A stretch of 64,000 nucleotides of DNA, taken from Streptomyces sp. NBC_00440 (GTDB lineage: Bacteria > Actinomycetota > Actinomycetes > Streptomycetales > Streptomycetaceae). Shown in pieces: positions 18,547-30,500 of this stretch. The stretch is from assembly GCF_036014215.1 (NCBI RefSeq), contig NZ_CP107921.1, forward strand, positions 5,277,501 through 5,341,500, given 5' to 3'. The position numbers and the translations under genes are program-made. Positions within the stretch are counted from its first letter, which is position 1; every line of letters begins with the position of its first letter. A model generated the notes under the pieces. It ran no database searches. It saw only the letters and a list, made by a program, of their open reading frames with translations, and was not told where the DNA came from.

Positions 18547-21500
18547 GCTGGGCTGCGCAGGGGCGGGCGGCGTTACGGGATGCGGCAGGCTCGCGTCCAC
18601 GGGTGTCTGCGGGGGGACGGGGAGCGGAGGCGGTGCCGAATCCGACCGGCCGCGGGTTGTGGGCCGCTGCGGGAGGACGGCGGGCGCGGACCGGTGGGGC
18701 GGGTGCGGGTCCGTGGACGGTGTCACGGGCACGACGGCGTCCTTGGCCACGCCCCCCGGGACGGCGTCCTTGGCGACGCCCCCCTCGTACCAGAGGTCCA
18801 GCAGCTCCGTCTTGGACCGGATGTACCGCTTGTACTTGTTCAGCGTCTCCGTCAGTTCCTTGGACAGGTGTCCCGACTGCTCGGCGAGGTCGACCTCATG
18901 GAGGAGAGCGGCATGCTTCTCCCGTTCCTTGCGCGGGTCGAAGTCCTCGGGGACCGGGTCGGTGCCGTCCTCCGTGTCCTCACGCCAGTGCTCGGCCAGC
19001 TCTTGCAGGCGCTCGTCCGTGAAGATGTGCAGCCCCACGTCCGAGACCGTGGACCAGTGCATGAAGGAGCGGAACCGCTGCTCCGTGACGGTGGGGTCGC
19101 TGCCGAGGAGTCTGTCGGCGACCTTGTCGAACCGTGCGTGGTCGCGGGTGAAGTGGAGATCCGCCACCTTCTGCTGCTTGCTGATCCGGTAGTCCAGCGC
19201 CACGGCCTCGGGTGAGAGGGGCTGCTGCCAGCGGAACTTGTCCTCGCCCAGTTCGACGATGTCCGCCGGGTCCACCTGGAGGGCGTCCGCCAGCCGTTGC
19301 AGATAGGCCGGGTGCACGCCCAGTGCGTAGGCCTGTTCCGCCGTCCCGTGCGGGATGCGCGGCAGCGGGTTGGCGAACGAATCCTTGTACAGCTTCCAGG
19401 CCTGGGGCAGATCCATGTCGAGCATGTCGTTCATCGTCAGCTGCTTGGAGTGCAGGTACGACGAGAAGTCCCACCACCCGGGGAGCGGCGCACCGAGTTC
19501 CGTCATCCGCCGGACGAGCGCGCCCGTGGAGTGCTTCCAGGCCTCCATGCGGGCGGCCAGCTGGTCGAGTTCGGTGAGGGTCGGGCCCAGGAGGGTGGAG
19601 CCCCGCAGGGCGACCTTGATGCTCGCGAGAGCGGAGGAGGGTATGCCGAGCTCCTTCGCCGCCGCGGCCATACGGTCGGCGCCTGCGCCTGCGCCTGTGT
19701 CTGCTTCTGCGCCTGCTTCTGTGTCTGTGCTCGTGCTCGCCTTCGCTGTTGTCTTCCCGTCGGCGCCCGTCCCCGCGCCCGTCCCCGCGCCCGTCCCCGC
19801 GCCCGTCCCCGCGTCCGCGCCCGCGTCCGCGCCCGCGTCCGCGTCGGTGAGCGGGCCGGGCGTGTCCTGGCTGCTTCGGTGCTGCTCCAACAGCCCCTTC
19901 ACGCCGGGCTCTTCGAGTATTCCGGCCGGGGTGTTGCGGTGCAGCGAAGTCGCCACGTCCGACTCCCAGACCGAGCGTCGTGTGTGGTGCGGCAGCCCCT
20001 GCGGTCGCTGCCAGCCGGCCGGTTTCCGCGGTACCGGCGGCAGCAGGTTGACCACGTTGTGCAGGAAGGTGTCCAGGCCCTGCTGGTCGGTGGGGTCGAG
20101 CAGGGTCAGGTCCTTCAGGATGCTCGTGTCCGAGGAGCCGATCAGGATGTTCATCAGCTCGGGGCTGAACGCGACCATCGTCGGATCGTCCGTCAGTGAC
20201 AGCTCCACGTCGAAGGTGACCTGACTCAGTTCCCGGTGTCCTTGCGGGCTGAGCCGGTTGAAGCCGGCGGCCAGCTGCTTCCGGACCTCAGGCAGCAGGT
20301 GCTCGGTCAGCTCGGTCTGCCGTTCCTCAAGCATCGGCGGATGCGGCAGGACCCTGGTGACGCGCATCCCCAGGTTGCCGTCCTGGTGGATCACCCGCTG
20401 GATATGGAACAGCGCCGTCGAGCCATCGGGTTTGGCCGCGCCGACCTGCAGGGGAGCGGTGACCGCGAGTATCTCGGGCGAGCTGTGCGGGACCGGCGGC
20501 TGGTGGGTGGAGGGCCGGACCCACAGCTGTTCGCCGTCGCGGACGTGTCCGTGCATCCGCACGCCGTCGTGCACGCCCTCCCACAGGTATCCGCCCTCCG
20601 GGACCTGCACCAGCGAACCGGTGTCGAGCGCGTTGCGGTGAGCCATGACCATCGCGGTCCAGAGCTTGCGCGGCGACCAGTCGGAGGGGAACAGCAGATG
20701 GGCGGTGATCCCCGTGCCGTCCGCGCCGAGCGCGGTCCCGTTCTCCGCGTCGCCGAGCTTCAAGGGGCGCGGGGGCGCGGCGCCGTTGGCGACCGCGTGT
20801 GCCGTGTGACCGCGCAGATTCGGGTCCTTGAACCAGATCGTGGCCCACTGGGTGCCGTTCGGGTGGGCGCTCCACAGTGGGTCGATCTGGACGCCCTGGC
20901 CACGCTGCGCGGCGGCCCCGTCCGGGCCGGGCAGCGCGTAGTGGACGCCGGTCCTGCTGTGGGTGGAGCCGTACGTCACGAAGCGCAGCGTGCCTTCCCC
21001 GATCGCGGGCTCGTTGCTGGTCGGGGCCGGCATGACGAGATGGTCGGGCGGCACGATGTCGGCCTGGTCGGAGTGCGGCGCGAAGTCCGTAATGGTGCCG
21101 GTCAGGTCGGCTGTGCCCTTGATCCGTACGCCCTGGTAGTAACCGTCGAAGTGGTGGCTTCCCGGCTCGATCCCGGGGGTTTCCGTGGTGGGCACGAGGC
21201 CGCCGGTGCTCTGTTGGCGGAGGTAGACCTGGCGGGTGGCGTAGAGCGCCTCTTCGAGGGTCCAGTGGTCGGGGAACATGGTCCGTGCGCTGCCGTCGGG
21301 GTGGGTGCCTGCCTGGTAGGTGCCGTTCGGGTTGCGTTCTGTGGTGGGGGTGGGGCGGAGCCGGTCGGTGGCGCCTTGTGGGGCGAGGAGGCCGGGGGTG
21401 CCGGTGCGGGGGTTGCCGCGCAGGACGCGTTCCCGTACGTCGAGCGGGATGTCGGCGGTGCCCCACGGCGCGTGCGGCATCGCCGACTTGATCGCGGTGC

Positions 21501-24500
21501 CCAGCACCAGCAGGTCGCGGGGCATGACACGCAGATGCGGCGACAACGTCATCGGGCGCGGGAAGTGGTTGTCGACCGAGATCCGGCCGAAGAGCGGGTC
21601 GGCGTAGTTGCCGCCCATCAGCGCGTGGTCGTCGTAGACCGGCCAGTGGGCAAGCCCCGGGGTGTGGCGCCGGTAGTAGTCCCACAGGCCCATCAGATGG
21701 CCGATCTCGTGGGCCGGCATGTGCGGCTTGGACTCGATGGACTGCGCGGAGACGTACCAGTTTCCGGCGTCGTCCGGGCCGTTGCCGTTGGGGTCGGGGT
21801 GCAGCACGACGGTGTGGTGCGCCTGGGCCGGGTCGTCGGTGAACTCGGCCTTCACCACCAGCAGATCGCCGTTCGGCAGACGGTGGCGCGGCGCGTTGAA
21901 GTACTTGGTGAGGCTGCGGGCCGTGACGTCCTTGGTGGCTTCGATGTCCTCCGGGGTGACACCGTCCTTGGCGTCCAGGTGGATGCGTACGGTGATCTCC
22001 GAGCGGCTGACACCGTTCGGCAGCTCGATGCGCCGGGCGCTGAACTGGCGCATCCAGATGGGTCCGGTGTAGCCCGCGCTGTTCCTGAAGGCGGCGGTGG
22101 GCCGGGGGATCTCGACACTGCCCGGAGTGGAACTGGCGGTGGGGGCGGGGGTCTGTGGAGCGGCAGGGGCATGCGGGGCGGCAGAGGACTGCGGGGGGTT
22201 CGCGGGGCTCTGCGGGAGGACGGTGGGCGGTGACTGGAGGTGCGGGCGCGGGGCCGCGGGCTGCTGAGTCGCGGGCGGGGCCGTGGACGGTGTTACGGGC
22301 GGCCCGTCGCCCTGGGACACGCCCCCCGGGTACTGCTCGTCCAGCTGGGTCAGCCGGGTCTGTATGTGCCGCTCGTACTTGTCCAGGGCCTCCTCCCGTG
22401 CCGGGTCCAGCAGGGGTGCCGACTTGTCGGCCAGATGGAGCAGATCGGCATGCTGCTCCCGTTCCACGAACGGGTCGTAGTCCTCGGGCACGTGGGTGGT
22501 GCCGTCATTCGTTTCCACCCGCCAGTGCCCCACCAACTCCCGCAGGCGCTGGTCGGTGAAGATGTGCAGCCCCTCGCTCGCGACCCCGGACCAGTGCATG
22601 AAGGAGCGGAACCTCGCGTATGCGAGGTCGGGGTCGCTGCCCAGCAGTTCGTCGGCGACCGTGTTGAACCGTGTGTGACTGCGGGCGAAGCGGACATCCT
22701 CCAGCGTCTGGTGGTTGTCGAGCCAGTAGTTCCGCGCCAGGGCCTCAGGGGCGTGGGGCTGCTGCCGGAACGTCTCGTACTCGCCCAGATTGAGGACATC
22801 CGACGGATGCACGTGGAGGGCGTCGGCCAGCCGTTGCAGATAGGTCGGGTGCATGCCCAGGGTGTAGGCGAAGAAGCGTGTGTCGTCCGGAACCCGCGGC
22901 ATCGGGTGGGCGCGCGAGTCTGCGTACAGCTTCTTGGCCCTGGCCGGATCCATGGAGGCCACCCTGGACAGCGTGTGCCCCTTGGTGTGCAGATACGACG
23001 AGAAGTGCGACCACTCGGAGAGCGGCACACCAATGTCCGTCATCTGCTTCACGAGCTGGCGCGTGGACCTCCCGAGGCCCAGTCGGGCGGCCAACTGGTT
23101 GAGTGAGTCGAGGGCCGTGCGGAGGGGGGTGGTCCCCTGCAGGGCGGCCGTGATGCTGGTGAGGTCGGAGGGCCGCAGTGTGAGGACCCCGGCCGCTGCC
23201 GCCAGGCGATGGGGGCTTACGACCGTGTCCGTGCCGGTGTTCGTGAGCGGGCTGGATGGTTCCTGGCTTCGGTATGGGGCCAACAACGCCCGTACGCCGG
23301 GCTCGTCGAGTATCCCGGCCGGGGTGTTGCGGTGCACGGAAGTCGTCACGTCCGACTCCCAGACCGATTTCAGGACCGGGTTCTGCTCGTGCTGCGGCTG
23401 CCCCTGCGGGCCCTGCCAGTCGGCCGGTAGCTCCGACACCGGCGGCAGCATGCCTCGAACGCTTTGCAGGAGGGCGTCCATGCCCGCTTCGTCGATGGAG
23501 TCGACCGTCATCAGGTCCGACAGGAGGGAGCTCAGGTCCCCGTCGTTCTGTGCGATCTTGACCAGCTCGGAGTCGTCCCCGAGTTCCATCGCGGGGTCTT
23601 CGGTCGGTGACAGTTCTATGTCGAAGGTGACCAGGCTCAGCTCGCGGTGTCTGTAGGGGGAGAGCCGATTGAAGTCGGCGGCCAGCTGCTCACGCAGGTC
23701 CGGCAGCATCTCGTCGCGCAGGTATTCGTGGAACTCGTCGGCCAGCGGGGGACGCTCCAGGACCCGGGTGATGTGGAGCCCCAGGGTGCCGTCCTCGTGG
23801 ATCACCCGCTGGACGTGGAACGGCAGCGGCGTGCCGTCCGGTGTGTTCAAGGAGATCCGTACGGGATCGGTGACCGCGAGCACCTTGGCAGACATGGCCG
23901 AGATCAGCGGTTGGTCCGTCGAGGGCCGGGCCCACAGGTGTTCGCCGTCGCGGACGTATCCGTGCATCCTTACGCCGTCGTGCACGCCCTCCCAGAGGTA
24001 GCCGCCCTCCGGGACCTCCACCCACGAACCGGCGTTGCGCGCGGTGCGGTGGGCTCCGGCTATCGCGTCCCGGAGAGTGGGCAGCGACCAGTGGTGGGGG
24101 AAGAGAAGCTGACCGGCGGCGGTCAAGCCGTCGGGGTTGAACACGGTCCCGTTCTCCCGGTCGCCGAGCTGCCATTCGAGAGGGGGCGGGGAGCCCTTGG
24201 CGACGGCCTGCGCCGTCCGCCCCCGCAGGTTCGGGTCCTTGAACAGGACCGTGGCCCACTGGGTGCCGTTCGGGTGTGCGGGCCACAGCGGTTCGATGTG
24301 GACGCCGTGATGGCGCTGCGCGAAGGTCCCGGCCTCCTCCGGCAGCGAGTGGTGGACGCCGGTTCTGTCGGCGGTGGAGCCGTAGGTCAGGAAGCGCAGT
24401 GCGACGTCCCCGATCGCGGGTTCGTCGGTGGGCTTGCGGGGTGGTGGCGGTTCGAGGTGGGTGGGCGGCTGAAGGCCGTTCTGGTCGGGGTGGGGTGCGA

Positions 24501-27500
24501 AGTCGATGATGGTGCCGATGGCGTCGGCGGTGCCCTTGATGCGTACGCCTTGGTAGACGCCGTCGAAGGTCTGGCGGCCTGAGCGTTCGGAGTCGGTGGT
24601 CAGGCTGTTGGTCCTGACGTGGTCGAGGTAGACCTGGCGGGTGGCGTGCAGGGCTTCTTCGGGGCTCCAGTGGTCGGGGAACATCGTCTGGTCGCTGCCG
24701 TCGGGCCGTTTGCCCGCCCGGTAGGTGCCGTTGGGGTTGCGCGGTCCGGTCGCTTCGGGGCGGAACCGCCCGGCGGGGCCGCGCGGGGCGAGGAGGCCGG
24801 CGGCGCCGGTGCTGGGATTGCCGCGCAGGACCCGGTCCCGTACGTCGAGCGGGATGTGTGCCCTGGCCTTGTCGTGCGGGCCCGTGCCCACGCCGGGAGT
24901 GTGTGCCCAGGCGGCGTCGACCGCCGTGGAAAGCATCAGCAGGTCCCGCGGCACGACCCGAAGGTTCGGCGAGAGCCGATCGAAGGGAGGCAGGTTCATG
25001 TCGAACTGGATGAGCCCCGACTCGTCGATGTCGGGACCGGACATCAGCGAGTGGTCGTCGTGCACCGGTCGGAGCGGGATGCCCGCCTTGGCCTCGCGGT
25101 ACTGGTCCTGGAAGCCGAGGAGATGGCCGGTCTCGTGTGCGATGACGTACGACTTGTCCTCCGCGCCCTTCCCGATCTCGGAGACGTACCAGGTGCCACT
25201 GTTGTCGCGGCCGTCCCCGTCCGGGTCCGGGTGCAGCTCCACCGTGTGGTGCGCCTGCGCGGGAGTGTCGACGAACTCCACCTTCACCCGCAGCAGATCC
25301 CCGTTCGGGAGACGGTGTTTCGGGGCGTTGTAGTACGTGTCGATGCCGCGCTTCGCCATGTCCTTGGCGTTCGCGACGTGGTTCTCGGTGGCGCCGGGCC
25401 GGCGGTCCAGATGGATACGGACCGTGATGTCGGAGCGCACACTGCCGTCGCTGAGCTCGGTGCGCTCGACGGAGAACCCGCGCTCCCAGACGGACGCGGC
25501 GGCCCCGCCCAGGTCCATGACCCGGTCACTGGGCGGGAGCACCTCCGCCGTACCCAGCGAACGGACGTCGGTGACCGGTGGGCGGGGGACCGAGGCGGAG
25601 GAGTGCGGGGGGATCTCGGCGATGGGGGTCGGGGCGACGGGGGCCGTGGGGACATCGGTGACGGCGTGGACGGCGGCGGGTGTGGGCGTGGGTGCCGGGG
25701 CCCTGTGCGGGCTGGCGTGCGGCGTGCGGAGCGGGACGTTCTGCGAGGCGTGCTGCTGAGTGGAGGACGACTGGGCGGGGTTCGGGGCCGTGGGCAGCGT
25801 CACGGGCGGGCCGTCGTCCTGATGCACGTCCCCCTCGTGCCACAAGTCCAGCAGCGTCAACTGCGCCTTGATGTCCGCGTCGCGCCTGGCCAGGGCCTTC
25901 TCCAGTTTCTGGGGTAGCGGTCCCGACCGATGGGCGAGTGCCACCATATGGAGCAGCTCGGCCTGGGGCTTCCCCGCCTTGCGCGGGTCGAAGTCCGCGG
26001 GCACCGGGTCGGTGCCGTCATTCGTTTCCAGACGCCAGTGCCCCACCAACTCTCGCAGTCGCTGATCCGGGAGGACGTCCAGGCCCAGGTGCGCGACCGT
26101 GGACCAGTGCATGAAGGAGCGGAACTCCTCCTCGGTGCGGGTGGATCGGCTGCCCAGCAGCTCGTCGGCGGCGTCGTCGAAGCGTCTGTGGTCACGGGCC
26201 AGGCGGGCGTCTTCCCGCTTTTCGCGCTCGCTGTCGAGTTCGGCTCGGACCTTCTGTCCCAGGGTCTCGGGTGACAGGGGTTGCTGCCAGAAAGGCTTGC
26301 GCTTGCCCAGGAGGGCGACGTCTTCCGTGCCTACTTTGAGGGCGTCGGCCAACCGCGTGAGATAGCGCGGATGCACGCCCAGTGCGTGCGCCTGGTCCGA
26401 CGTCTCGGCCGAGACGTTCGGCACTGGATGGGCGCGTGAGTCGTCGAGCACCGGCTGGACCCATGTCCGGTCCAGGGCGACCATGTCGGACATCGAGGCC
26501 CTCTTGGTGTGCAGATACGAGGAGAAGTCCCACCACTCGGAGAGCGGCACATCGAGTTCTGTCATCCGCTTCACGAAGGGGCCTGTGGGCCCGGCATCCA
26601 GTCGGGCCGCCAGCTGGTTGAGTGCGTCGAGGGCCGGGCGGATGAGGGCGGAGCCCTTCAGGGCGCTCTCGATGCTGGTGAGGTCGGAGGGTTGCAGTCC
26701 GAGGGCGTCGGCCACCGCGGCCATGCGGTCGGTGTGTGTGCCTGCACCCGCGTCCGCGCCGACGGTGTGTGTGTCTGCGCCCGTGTCGGTGGTGTTGGTG
26801 TCTGTGTTCGTGAGCGGGCTGGGCGGTTCCTGGCCTCGGTGCTGCGCCAACAACGCCTTGACTCCGGGCTCGTCGAGCAGTCCGGCCAGGGTGTTGCGGC
26901 GAACCGAAGTCGTCACGTCCGACGTCCAGGCCGGGTCCTGCTCGTGGTGCGGCTGCCCCTGCGGGCCCTGCCAGCCGGCCGGTAGCTCCGACACCGGCGG
27001 CAGCCGGTCGGCGGCCTCGCGCAGGAAGGTGTTCACGGCCTCCTGGTCGTTGAGGTCGAGCACCATCAGGTCCTGCACCATGTTCGGATTGAAGAAGTCC
27101 GTCGCGATGTTCGACAGCTCCGGGCTGTACTCGGTCATCGCCGGGTCGTCCGTCGGCGACAGCTCCACGGCAAAGGTGATCAGGCTCAGTTCGCGGTGTG
27201 CGAGTGGGTCGGGCCGGTTGAGTTCGGCGCCCACTTGCAGCTGTACCTCGCGCAGCGGCCCGGCCAGTTCGTTGCTCTGCTCCGGGGACAACGCCGGATG
27301 CGACAGCACCCGGGTGATGCGCATCCCCAGGGAGCCGTCCAGGTGGATTACCCGCTGGACACGGAACGGTGCCGGTGTGTTGCCCGGCCTGGGCATCTCG
27401 AAATCTACCGGGGCGGTGACCGCGAACACCTTGGGCGAGTGGTCCGGGGACGGTGGTTGGTCCGTCGAGGGCCGGGCCCACAGGTGTTCGCCGTCGCGGA

Positions 27501-30500
27501 CGTGGCCGTGTATCCGTACGCCGTCGTGCACGCCCTCCCAGAGGTAGCCGCCCTCCGGGACCTCCACCCATGAACCGTTGCCGCGCGCGTTGCGGTGGGC
27601 CTCGACGATCGAGTCCAAGAGCTGGGGCGTCGACCAGTCGGAGGGGAAGAGCAGATGGGGCGTGGCCACCTCGCCGTCGACGCCGACCATGGCGTCGTTC
27701 TCCCGGTCACCGCGGTGCAATGCGGGCGGCGGCGGGGTGCCGTTGGCGAGGGCCCGTACCGTCTGCTCCCGCAGGTTCGGGTCCTTGAACCAGACGGTGG
27801 CCCACTGGGTGCCGTTCGGGTGCGCGGGCCACAGCGGTTCGATGAAGACGCCGTGATGGCGCTGCGCGAGGACCCCGTTCGGGCCGGGCAGCGTGTAGTG
27901 GACGCCGGTTCTGTCGGCGGTGGAGCCGTAGGTCAGGAAGCGCGTGGCGACGTCCCCGAACGCGGGTTCGTCGGTGGGCTTGCGGGGCGGTGGCGGTTGG
28001 AGGTGGGTGGGGGGCAGCAGCCCGCTCTGGTCGGGGTGGGGCGCGAAGTCGATGATGGTGCCGGTGGTGCCGGCGGTGCCCTTGATGCGTACGCCTTGGT
28101 AGACGCCGTCGAAGGTATGGCGGTTCGAGCGTTCGCGGTCGGTGGTCAGGCTGCCGGTCCTGACGTGGTCGAGGTAGACCTGGCGGGTGGCGTGCAGGAC
28201 CTCTTCGGGGCTCCAGTGGTCGGGGAACATCGTCTGGTCGCTGCCGTCGGGGCGCTTGCCCGCCTGGTAGGTGCCGTTGGGGTTGCGTGGTGTGGTGGGC
28301 TCAGGGCGTACGCGTCCCGAGGGACCGCGTGGGGCGAGAAGGCCGGTGGCGCCGGTGGTGGCGTTGCCGCGCAGGACTCGGTCCCGTACTTCGAGCGGGA
28401 TGTGTGCCCTCGCCTTGTCGAGCGGTCCCGCGCCCACGCCGGGGGCGTGCGACCAGGCGGTGTCGACCGCGGTGGAGAGCAGCAGCAGGTCCCGCGGCAC
28501 GATCCGCAGCGTCGGCGAGAGGGGATGGGTGGAGTGGATCCCGTGGTCCATGCTGAACTGGATGAGTCCCGCGTCGTCGGTGCCGTATCCGGACATCAGC
28601 GAGTGGTCGTCGTGCACCGGTCGGAGCGGACGGCCTGTCCTGGCCTCGCGGTACTGGTCCTGGAAGCCGAGGAGATGGCCGGTCTCGTGCGCGATGACGT
28701 GTGACTTGTCGGCTGAGCCCGCCCCGCCCTCCGACACGTACCAGGTGGCGCTGTTGTCGCGGCCCGTGCCGTCCGGGTCCGGATGCAGCGCCACCTTGCG
28801 GTGTGCCTGCGCGGCGTTGTCGACGAACTCCAGCTCCACGTGCAGGAGATCACCGTTGGGGAGACGGTGTTTCGGGGCGTTGTAGTACGTGTCGATGCCG
28901 CGCTTCGCCATGTCCTTGGCGTTCGCGACGTGCTTCTCGTTGGCACCGGTCTGGAGGTCCAGATGGATACGGACCGTGATGTCGGAACGCACACTGCCGT
29001 CGCTCAGCTTGGTGCGTTCGACGGCGAAACCGCGCTCCCAGACGGACGCGGCGACCCCGCCCTTCGCCATGGTCCGCATACTGGGCCGCTCGATCTCGGC
29101 CGTGCCCAGGGAACTTTCGGGGCGGGGGACCGAGGCGGAGGGGCGCGGGGGGATCTCGGCGACGGAGTAGTCGACGCCGGGTGCCGGGGCGTGGACGGGT
29201 GCAGTGGTCTCGTGCAGGGTGGTGAGGTGCGGGGACGAGTGGGGCCGGTGCGGGCTCGGGGTCATCACGATGTCCCCGTCCCAGTCCATCTGGTCGGCAT
29301 CGCCCATCACGATGTCCTCGTCGAAGACCGTGTGCGTCGGCGTTGCCGGGTGGGAGGAAGGGGTCTGCGCGCCCGGAGTGGCGGGGGTCATGGGGTTCTC
29401 GGACCACAGCTGGGCGAGCCGCTGCTCCCTCTCGGCGCGGTGGTCCGTGACGTAGGGATCCAGCTGAGCCAGGCGTTCCTGCGCGCTGCTGAGCGCCACC
29501 GGGTCCTGGGCCCGGTTCGCCCTGATGACCGCGAACTCGGCCATGTTGCGCTGGTGTTCCACCTCGTACAGCTCGCTCCGGTGGTCAGCGAGATCGAAGC
29601 CGGGCGGGGGCGGCACGATGTCCCTGACCGCCGACCAGTTGCCGATCAGGAAGTCCAGCTCGGCTGTCGTGAAGTGCCGCAGACCTTCGAGAGACATCCT
29701 GCTCCAGTGCAGGAAGCCGTGGTAGTCGAGGTCGGGATCGCCGGTCTCGTTACGGTCCTCGCCGAGGAGGTCGTCGGCGATCTCGTCGAACCGCTCCCGG
29801 TCGATCTCGGCGCGGAGCTCCTCGATCTCCGTGCGGTGCCCGGCCAGATACTCCAGCGCCAGTTCCTCGGGGGTGGCGGGGCGCTGCCAGAAGTCGGCGT
29901 CCATGTTCAGCCGGGTGATGTCCGAAGGGGAGTACAGCCGAAGGGCGTCGGCGAGCCGGGTCAGGGCGAGCGGATGTACGCCCAGCTCGTGGGCGGTGGC
30001 GTCGGTGACGGCGTCGGTGTCCACCACCTCGGTGCGCTGCCACTCGTCGATGCGCTGCCGGCTCTGCTGCAGGTCCGGGCCCAGCAGGCTGCGCATGCTC
30101 TCGCCCTGGCTGTGCTGGAAGGTCGACAGGTCCCACCAGTCGTCGGCGGAGACCCCGAGTTCCGACATCCGCCGGACGAACTCGCCGAGCTGCGGTCCCG
30201 CGTCGAGCCGCGTCGCCAGCGTTTGCAGGGTGTGCAGCGCCTCGCTCGGCGTGGCGGACTGGTGCAGTACGGGCAGAACGCTGCGCAGATATGTGGGGTG
30301 CAGGCCCAACGCCCCTGATATGGCGGCCAGATAAACCGGGTTGACCGGGGTGACGTTGCTGTTCAGGTCGACCGGGGCGTGGTTGCCCGGCTGAGGGGCC
30401 GGGGCCTGCGGGTGCCCGGCCGGGGCTGCCGGCTGCGGCACCCTGACGATCTCGGCGCCGAGGACGACCAGCGAGGTGCTGCTGACGCGGGTGGTGAGCT

